Part shown: piece by piece, positions 32,885 to 38,076 of the stretch | How positions within the stretch are numbered: position 1 is the first letter of the stretch | Layout of the letters: every line of letters begins with the position of its first letter | NCBI GenBank assembly: GCA_018969885.1 | Contig: JAGWXN010000003.1 | Coordinates: forward strand, 1 to 38,076 | Direction: 5' to 3' | DNA from: Betaproteobacteria bacterium | GTDB lineage: Bacteria > Pseudomonadota > Gammaproteobacteria > Burkholderiales > Burkholderiaceae | DNA length: 38,076 nucleotides | Notes under the pieces: generated by a model | Database searches by the model: none | What the model was told of the DNA's origin: nothing | What the model saw: only the letters and a program-made list of their open reading frames with translations | Program-made: the position numbers and the translations under genes

Positions 32885-34240
32885 ATGTTCGAGAAGATCC
32901 TGATCGCCAATCGCGGCGAGATCGCACTTCGGGTGCAGCGCGCCTGCCGCGAACTGGGCATCAAGACGGTCGTCGTGCATTCCCAGGCCGATACTGAAGC
33001 GAAATATGTGAAGCTCGCCGATGAATCAGTGTGCATCGGGCCGCCGCCTTCGCGAGAGAGTTATCTCAATATCCCGGCAATCATCAGCGCGGCCGAAGTC
33101 ACTGATGCCGAGGCAATCCATCCCGGCTATGGTTTTCTCTCTGAGAACGCCGACTTCGCCGAGCGGGTCGAAAAAAGCGGCTTCGTTTTCATCGGACCGC
33201 GCCCAGAGTCCATCCGCCTCATGGGCGACAAGGTCTCAGCCAAAGACGCCATGAAGAAGGCGGGGGTGCCGGTTGTGCCCGGGTCGGAGGGCGCGTTGCC
33301 CGATGATCCGAAAGAGGTGTTGCGGATCGCACGCGCGGTGGGCTACCCGGTCATCATCAAGGCGGCTGGCGGTGGTGGCGGCCGCGGGATGCGAATCGTG
33401 CATACCGAAGCGGCGCTTACCAACGCTGTCACCATGACGCGCTCGGAGGCGCAGTCGGCCTTCGGTAACCCGTCGGTCTATCTGGAAAAGTTTCTTGAGA
33501 ATCCGCGGCACATCGAAATCCAGGTGCTCGCCGACGGAGGGCGTAACGCCATCTATCTCGGCGAGCGCGACTGCTCCATGCAGCGTCGGCATCAGAAAAT
33601 CATCGAAGAGGGGCCTGCGCCAGGGATCTCGCGGCGCCTCCTCGATCGCATCGGAGCGCGCTGTGCCGACGCGTGCCGCAAGATGGGCTATCGCGGCGCG
33701 GGCACATTCGAGTTCCTGTTTGAAGATGATGAGTTTTATTTCATTGAAATGAATACCCGGGTGCAGGTCGAGCATCCGGTCACCGAACTCATCACCGGGA
33801 TCGACATCGTGCAGGAGCAGATCCGAATCGCGGCTGGCGAGCCGCTGCGGATCAAGCAGCGCGACGTCACGGTGCGCGGTCACGCGATCGAATGCCGGAT
33901 CAATGCCGAAGATCCCTACCGGTTCACGCCCTCACCGGGGCGAATCACGGCCTGGCATCCGCCAGGTGGGCCCGGCATCCGCGTCGATTCGCACGCCTAT
34001 ACCGGCTACGTGGTGCCGCCTCACTACGACTCCATGATCGGTAAGGTGCTTGCCTACGGTGACACGCGCGAACAGGCGCTTCGCCGGATGCGGATCGCGC
34101 TATCGGAAATGGCGGTTGAGGGCATCCTCACCAACCTTCCGCTTCATCGCGAACTGCTCGCCGATGCGCGCTTTGTGGCAGGGGGTACGTCCATTCACTA
34201 TCTCGAGAACAAGCTCGCGCAACGCAGGACCGCTGGCTGA
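32885..34240 (+). CDS. accC: Acetyl-CoA carboxylase biotin carboxylase subunit
   Basis: The 451-residue protein is full length. It starts [20 protein letters not shown] and has [15 protein letters not shown], the ATP-grasp glycine loop [44 protein letters not shown] with the bicarbonate/biotin-site residues, and RINAEDP. It carboxylates biotin on AccB using ATP and bicarbonate. ATG 32885 begins the canonical N-terminus; the in-frame start at 32807 lies inside accB. It is followed by prmA with only three bases between. Confidence 0.97.
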   Translation: MFEKILIANRGEIALRVQRACRELGIKTVVVHSQADTEAKYVKLADESVCIGPPPSRESYLNIPAIISAAEVTDAEAIHPGYGFLSENADFAERVEKSGFVFIGPRPESIRLMGDKVSAKDAMKKAGVPVVPGSEGALPDDPKEVLRIARAVGYPVIIKAAGGGGGRGMRIVHTEAALTNAVTMTRSEAQSAFGNPSVYLEKFLENPRHIEIQVLADGGRNAIYLGERDCSMQRRHQKIIEEGPAPGISRRLLDRIGARCADACRKMGYRGAGTFEFLFEDDEFYFIEMNTRVQVEHPVTELITGIDIVQEQIRIAAGEPLRIKQRDVTVRGHAIECRINAEDPYRFTPSPGRITAWHPPGGPGIRVDSHAYTGYVVPPHYDSMIGKVLAYGDTREQALRRMRIALSEMAVEGILTNLPLHRELLADARFVAGGTSIHYLENKLAQRRTAG

Positions 34241-34243
34241 CGC

Positions 34244-35140
34244 ATGTTCACCGAGCTCGTGTTCACCGTGGCCGGTGAAGAGGTTGAACGCTGGTCCGAC
34301 GCCCTGCTTGAGGCGGGCGCGCTGTCGGTCGAAGCCGAGGACGCCGACGCAGACTCCCCCGACGAGCAGGCGATTTTTGGTGAGCCCGGCGAACCCGTGC
34401 CGGTGGCGGCCTGGGCGAGGACTCGGCTGCGTGCGCTCCTCGATGCCGGCGACGATGCAGCCGCCGTGCTGGCGCTTGCAGCAGAGCACTGCAGCCTGCG
34501 GAATCCGTCCTATGCGCTGCATCCGATCGCCGACCAGGATTGGGTGCGGCTTACCCAAGCGCAGTTCGAACCCATTCCGGTCGGCCCACGCCTCATGATC
34601 GCGCCGAGCTGGCATCTCGAAGCGGCGCGGCCCAAGGCCGAGGGCGCGCAGCTGATCATGCTAGACCCCGGGCTTGCGTTTGGCACCGGAAGCCATCCGA
34701 CCACGCGGATGTGTCTGGAGTGGCTCGATACCCATCTTGAAGCAGGGCAATCGATGATTGATTACGGTTGCGGGTCGGGCATTCTTGCAATTGCCGCGGC
34801 AAGGCTTGGCGCGCAACCGGTCAGTGCCATCGATATCGATCCGCAAGCGTTGGTGAGCACGCGCAATAACGCGCTTGCCAACGGCGTGACGCTGCAGATC
34901 ATGCCCGCAGAGTCCGCACGACCCGACCCCGCGGCGGTGGTGGTTGCCAATATCCTCGCCAATCCGCTAAGGCTTCTCGCACCGCTCCTCAGCTCGCTGG
35001 TGAAGCCTGGCGGAGCGCTGGTGCTGGCGGGCTTGCTTGAGCGGCAGGCCGATGAATTGCGTACGCTCTACCCACAGATCGCGCTCGAGGTGTATGCGCG
35101 TCGCGAGGGCTGGGCCTGCCTCGCCGGCGTAAGGCGCTGA
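34244..35140 (+). CDS. prmA: Ribosomal protein L11 methyltransferase
   Basis: PrmA trimethylates ribosomal protein L11. The 298-residue protein has an N-terminal substrate-binding domain (about 1-60, FTELVFTVAGEEVERWSDAL), a linker, and an SAM-dependent methyltransferase domain. The latter has GLAFGTGSHPTTRMCLEWL, motif I IDYGCGSGILAIAAARLGA, AIDIDPQAL, and VVANILANPL, the N-P-x motif for amine methylation. It lies three bases after accC, the usual accBC-prmA order in betaproteobacteria, with no functional link known. A PfkB kinase gene follows after 27 bases. Confidence 0.95.
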   Translation: MFTELVFTVAGEEVERWSDALLEAGALSVEAEDADADSPDEQAIFGEPGEPVPVAAWARTRLRALLDAGDDAAAVLALAAEHCSLRNPSYALHPIADQDWVRLTQAQFEPIPVGPRLMIAPSWHLEAARPKAEGAQLIMLDPGLAFGTGSHPTTRMCLEWLDTHLEAGQSMIDYGCGSGILAIAAARLGAQPVSAIDIDPQALVSTRNNALANGVTLQIMPAESARPDPAAVVVANILANPLRLLAPLLSSLVKPGGALVLAGLLERQADELRTLYPQIALEVYARREGWACLAGVRR

Positions 35141-35167
35141 GCGCACCATTTCCAAACGGAGAAAAAC

Positions 35168-36112
35168 ATGACGGGACGGGTAATGATCAGCGGTTCGGTG
35201 GCCTACGACACCATCATGGTGTTCGATGGTCACTTCAAAGACCACATCCTGGCCAATCAGGTTCACATGCTCAATGTGTCGTTTCTGACGCCGCGGCTCA
35301 AGCGCGAATTCGGTGGCTGCGCCGCCAATATCGCCTACAGCCTGAAGCAGTTGGGCGGTGATCCGATGGTGCTCGCTGCCGTCGGGCGCGATGGTTCGGA
35401 CTATCTCCAGCGCCTGCGTGCGCTTGGCATCGATATCGGGCGGGTGCGCGCCTTCGACGATCAGTACACGGCGCAGGCCTTCATCACCACCGATCTGTCC
35501 GATAACCAGATCACCGCGTTTCATCCAGGCGCCATGGGAAGTGCTGACCAGGTGAGCGCACAGTCCGAGGGCGAGCGCATCGCCTGGGGGATCGTGGCGC
35601 CGAACGGCAAAGCGGCGATGATGCGGCACGCGCGTGAATTTGCATCGCAGAACATTCCGTTCATTTTCGATCCCGGTCAGGGTCTGCCCATGTTTGACGG
35701 AGAGGAGTTGCGCGGCCTGATCGGCCTTGCCACCGCGTTAACCGTCAACGACTATGAAGCGAAGCTTCTGAGTGATCGCACGGGCTGGTCCGAGGAGGAC
35801 ATCGCTGCCAAGCTGCAGGCACTGGTCATCACGCGGGGTGCGGAAGGATCCATGCTCTATGAAGGCGGCTCGCGCCAGATGATCTCGGCGGCATCGATCA
35901 GCCGAGCTGTGGACCCCACGGGCTGCGGGGACGCCTATCGGTCTGGCCTGCTCTACGGACTCTCCCAGGGCTGGAGCTGGCTGGATTCGGCCCGGCTCGG
36001 CAGCGTCCTGGGCGCGGCCAAGATCGAGCACGCGGGCGCGCAGAACCATCCAGTCGATCGGGCTGAATTGAGCGCGCGCTTTGCGGCAGCCTATGGTCGT
36101 GCGCCCTGGTAA
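35168..36112 (+). CDS. PfkB/ribokinase-family carbohydrate or nucleoside kinase
   Basis: A 314-residue sugar kinase. It has the PfkB N-terminal motif FGGCAANIAYSLKQLGG (the di-Gly of the substrate lid) and the ADP/ATP-site motif DPTGCGDAYRSGLL near residue 255, where GCGD replaces the usual GAGD and Asp is the catalytic base. NDYEAKLL lies at about 195. N-terminal FDGHFKDHIL resembles adenosine-kinase-like members of the family. The acceptor sugar or nucleoside is not identifiable. GGAG a few bases before ATG 35168 gives a good ribosome site. In relatives a DUF3426 gene often lies between prmA and this kinase; it is missing here. Confidence 0.87.
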   Translation: MTGRVMISGSVAYDTIMVFDGHFKDHILANQVHMLNVSFLTPRLKREFGGCAANIAYSLKQLGGDPMVLAAVGRDGSDYLQRLRALGIDIGRVRAFDDQYTAQAFITTDLSDNQITAFHPGAMGSADQVSAQSEGERIAWGIVAPNGKAAMMRHAREFASQNIPFIFDPGQGLPMFDGEELRGLIGLATALTVNDYEAKLLSDRTGWSEEDIAAKLQALVITRGAEGSMLYEGGSRQMISAASISRAVDPTGCGDAYRSGLLYGLSQGWSWLDSARLGSVLGAAKIEHAGAQNHPVDRAELSARFAAAYGRAPW

Positions 36113-36163
36113 CTGATTGAGGGCGCGGCCGGGTCGTGCGACTGCCCCGCGCGTTTCGAACGC

Positions 36164-36706
36164 TCAGATGGCGGGCGCGATGGCTCGCGCCACCGACAGC
36201 CCGACCTGCGCAAGCAAAATCACGATGAGCGGTGACAGGTCAACGCCGCCCAGGCGCGGCAGCCGCCGCTGGATGGGCGACAGGATCGGTTCGGTGAGCA
36301 GGTGCAGCATGGGGGCGATGGGCGCATGAGGATTGACCCAGGACAGAATCACCTGAAGAAGCAGCGAACCAATCAACAGCCACAGCACCCAGCGAACCAG
36401 CCAGACCACGGCGAGCAAAACGACCGAACCGAATGAAGGGGTGCGCGACGCGTAGAGCAGAACAAACACCACCGCCAGCGCGAGGGCGAGCAGCATGGCC
36501 GCCAGCAGACAGGCGCCATCGAAATGCCCCTTCCGCGGCAGGACCGAACGCAGTGGCCGCACTAGCCACTCGGTGAAGGTGAACACGAAATGGCCCACCG
36601 GATCGCGCAGTGCCATGCCGAGCCAAATCATCCATAACCGCAGCACACAAGCGGCCGCGAGCAGACTGCCGATTGTGTCCACGACGAGCCACAGCACCTC
36701 TCGCAT
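36164..36706 (-). CDS. YggT family integral membrane protein
   Basis: A 180-residue membrane protein with two YggT repeats (about 5-85 and 95-175), each with a pair of hydrophobic helices. The second holds ILSWVNPHAPIAPMLHLLTEPILSPIQRRLP, the family signature; the first has the matching FTEWLVRPLRSVLPRKG. YggT proteins are linked to osmotic or ion homeostasis, but a mechanism is not established. The ATG at 36706 is fixed by AGGAGG (complement 36712-36717) five bases away; the in-frame start at 36751 is less likely. It converges on the PfkB gene and is divergent from the MFS gene, 59 bases away. Confidence 0.9.
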   Translation of the reverse strand: MREVLWLVVDTIGSLLAAACVLRLWMIWLGMALRDPVGHFVFTFTEWLVRPLRSVLPRKGHFDGACLLAAMLLALALAVVFVLLYASRTPSFGSVVLLAVVWLVRWVLWLLIGSLLLQVILSWVNPHAPIAPMLHLLTEPILSPIQRRLPRLGGVDLSPLIVILLAQVGLSVARAIAPAI

Positions 36707-36765
36707 CCGTTCCTCCTGACCCCCTTGCTTGACGCGCCGATCGTAACCCAACAGAGTGCCGGGCG

Positions 36766-37986
36766 TTGACTGATCTTTTCAAGGCCGTGATTTTGACTGA
36801 CATCGACGCGGGTGCGCAGCGGTGGCGAGTGATGAGCGCGCTACTGGTGGCAAGCGCGCTGAATATCCCGTTTGGCACGATCTACGCCTTCAGCGTGTTC
36901 TTGCGGCCGATGGAGCAGCAGCTCGGCGTTTCACGGACCGAAATGAGCGTGGTGTTCGCAAGCGCCACCGTCGCGCTTGCGTTGGGCATGAACCTGTTAC
37001 CGGTGCTCGCACGGCGCATGAGCGGCGTTGCGCTCATCCCGATTGCCGGGCTGATCGGCGCGTTGGGAATCGTGATCGTCACGCAGGCACAAGGCTTCTG
37101 GATGCTTTTCATTGGCTACGGCGTGTTGTTCGGCCTGGGGGGCGGACTCTCGTTTACCGCGGTCCAGCAGTGCGTGAATCAGGCGACTGTGCGGCCCAGT
37201 GGCCTTGCCAACGGTTATGTAGTGAGCACCTACCCGATCGGGGCGATGATCGGTGCGCCCGTGTTCAGCGCCACGCTCCACCTCTGGGGTATTGGCCCCA
37301 CGCTTTGGCTGCTCGCGGGCGTGTTGGGTGGCGCTGGTGTGCTGGGGGGGTGGCTGTTTCGGCGAGCGGGGCTCACGCTCCTCTCTGCTGCAGCGGCGCA
37401 GTCGCCCCCGCAGCCAGTGTCGCTGTCGGACCCGGTTTTCACGCGGCTGTTCGCGGTGTTTTTCCTTGCCGCATCAGCGGGGCTCATGGTGCTGGGGCAG
37501 GCGGCCGCGATGCTGCATGCCTACGGTGCGGGGGCGGGCATGGCTGCTGCCGCCACCACGGTCATTACAGCGGTGCTGGCTGCCTCACGGCTGGCAGGCG
37601 GTTGGCTGGTTGATCACTGGCAGATGCGTAGCGTGGCGATTGGAGCCAATCTCTGCGCCTTTGCGGGGGCCGTGCTGATCACACTGTGGCCGGTACCGCT
37701 GTGCGCGCTCTTTGCGTTGTCACTGCTCGGTGCGGGCTATGGCCTCATGTCCGGGGCCAGTGCCGGGTACATTCCCCGTCTCTGGCCGCGTGACCTCTTT
37801 GCTGCCATTGCCGCGCGGCTGTATGTTGCCTGGTGCCTGGCCGCGGTGTGCCTGCCCGTGCTTGCCGGCTGGTTGTTTGATCTGACTGAGAGCTATCGTG
37901 CCGCGGTGATGGTTGCGGCAGTAGGCAATCTGGCTGGAGCCTGGCTGGCACGGCGGATTGCGCTGACAGGGGCTCGGACGCCCTGA
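36766..37986 (+). CDS. MFS transporter, OFA (oxalate/formate antiporter-like) family
   Basis: A 406-residue transporter with 12 predicted helices. The first is NIPFGTIYAFSVFLRPMEQQLGVSRTEMSVVF, a hallmark of the OFA/monocarboxylate branch. The inter-helix 4-5 part GVLFGLGGGLSFTAVQQCVNQ, and GYVVSTYPIGAMIGAPVFS, also fit that branch. The substrate is likely a small monocarboxylate or dicarboxylate, but is not known. The start is uncertain: TTG 36766 gives the longest frame, GTG 36787 and TTG 36793 are inside, and no clear Shine-Dalgarno supports any. It seems monocistronic and is followed by a strong hairpin. Confidence 0.85.
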   Translation: MTDLFKAVILTDIDAGAQRWRVMSALLVASALNIPFGTIYAFSVFLRPMEQQLGVSRTEMSVVFASATVALALGMNLLPVLARRMSGVALIPIAGLIGALGIVIVTQAQGFWMLFIGYGVLFGLGGGLSFTAVQQCVNQATVRPSGLANGYVVSTYPIGAMIGAPVFSATLHLWGIGPTLWLLAGVLGGAGVLGGWLFRRAGLTLLSAAAAQSPPQPVSLSDPVFTRLFAVFFLAASAGLMVLGQAAAMLHAYGAGAGMAAAATTVITAVLAASRLAGGWLVDHWQMRSVAIGANLCAFAGAVLITLWPVPLCALFALSLLGAGYGLMSGASAGYIPRLWPRDLFAAIAARLYVAWCLAAVCLPVLAGWLFDLTESYRAAVMVAAVGNLAGAWLARRIALTGARTP

Positions 37987-37991
37987 GTAAA

Positions 37992-38021
37992 AACGGGGCA
38001 ACGCTTGCGCGTTGCCCCGTT
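37992..38021 (-). terminator. Intrinsic terminator, mainly for a minus-strand gene beyond the right edge
   Basis: AACGGGGCAACGC (37992-38004) and GCGTTGCCCCGTT (38009-38021) form a perfect 13-bp stem with a TTGC loop. Read on the minus strand it is followed by TTTTTAC, the classical T-tract. On the plus strand only two T's lie past the stem, so termination of the MFS transcript is weaker. It implies a minus-strand gene ending just right of here. Confidence 0.75.
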
Positions 38022-38030
38022 AAAGCCTCT

Positions 38031-38048
38031 GCCCGGATGACTCCGGGC
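38031..38048. repeat. Short hairpin next to the terminator
   Basis: GCCCGGA (38031-38037) and TCCGGGC (38042-38048) form a 7-bp stem with a four-base loop. No T-tract follows on either strand. It may be part of the 3' untranslated region of the minus-strand gene that ends near 38055, if the minus-strand frame ending in TAA there is coding. Confidence 0.4.
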
Positions 38049-38076
38049 GCAAGCTTACGGACGGTTCCCAGTCGGG

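Noticed and set aside
36123..36152. GCGCGG/CCGCGC pair between the PfkB and yggT genes as a terminator
   Set aside because: Six-bp stem with an 18-base loop and only three T's after it; expected by chance in GC-rich DNA.
1..38076. CRISPR arrays, tRNA or rRNA genes, insertion sequences, phage or toxin-antitoxin systems
   Set aside because: No regularly spaced repeats, no cloverleaf-like TpsiC arms, no transposase or integrase motifs and no terminal repeat pairs were seen.

Overview
The window is a GC-rich, gene-dense chromosomal segment from a betaproteobacterium, most likely Burkholderiales. I infer this from synteny blocks, not from a database search. One block is hlyC/corC-type gene, pilD, coaE, zapD, yacG, facing mutT and a DUF815 ATPase. 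Another is yqiA, mpl, a small conserved hypothetical gene, tlpA, accB, accC, prmA and a pfkB-family kinase. No tRNA, rRNA, insertion sequence, CRISPR array or prophage gene was recognised.

Layout. 1-1087 (+): 3' end of a DUF815 ATPase gene, then a MutT-type Nudix hydrolase. 1084-5046 (-): corC, pilD, coaE, zapD and yacG, with pilD directly overlapping corC and no pilB or pilC between them. 5165-6961 (+): a stand-alone sugar-acid dehydratase of the IlvD/Edd family. 6981-10358 (-): a four-gene operon of ZrgA-like periplasmic protein (DUF2796), ABC ATPase, FtsX-type permease and DUF3299 protein, the same order as the zinc-starvation operon PA4063-PA4066 of Pseudomonas aeruginosa. 10490-12657 (+): a membrane-anchored GltS-like FMN/Fe-S oxidoreductase and a flavodoxin-like protein with a polyalanine tract. 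12589-12978 (-): a small membrane protein.

13290-19931 looks like a catabolic module for a small acid sugar. It has a complete TRAP transporter (DctP apart from DctQ-DctM), an IlvD-type dehydratase, a 3-hydroxyisobutyrate-dehydrogenase-like enzyme and a protein closely resembling D-erythronate dehydrogenase DenD. The kinase, isomerase and aldolase steps of known tetronate routes are absent from the window, as is a regulator.

19994-24425: moaC (-), then a + strand run of a BepA-like M48 protease, a translationally coupled Sel1-repeat/trypsin-like protease fusion, a Rieske protein and a hotdog thioesterase. 24453-31011 (-): mgtE, an RNB exoribonuclease, a FabG-like SDR, a YqiA-like esterase and mpl. 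31022-36112 (+): hypothetical gene, tlpA, accB-accC, prmA and the PfkB kinase. 36164-36706 (-): yggT. 36766-37986 (+): an MFS transporter, followed by a strong hairpin that reads as a terminator for a minus-strand gene beyond the right edge.

Most of the window is housekeeping. The parts most worth a second look are the acid-sugar module, the zinc-type ABC operon, the BepA/Sel1-protease pair and the membrane GltS-like/flavodoxin pair.
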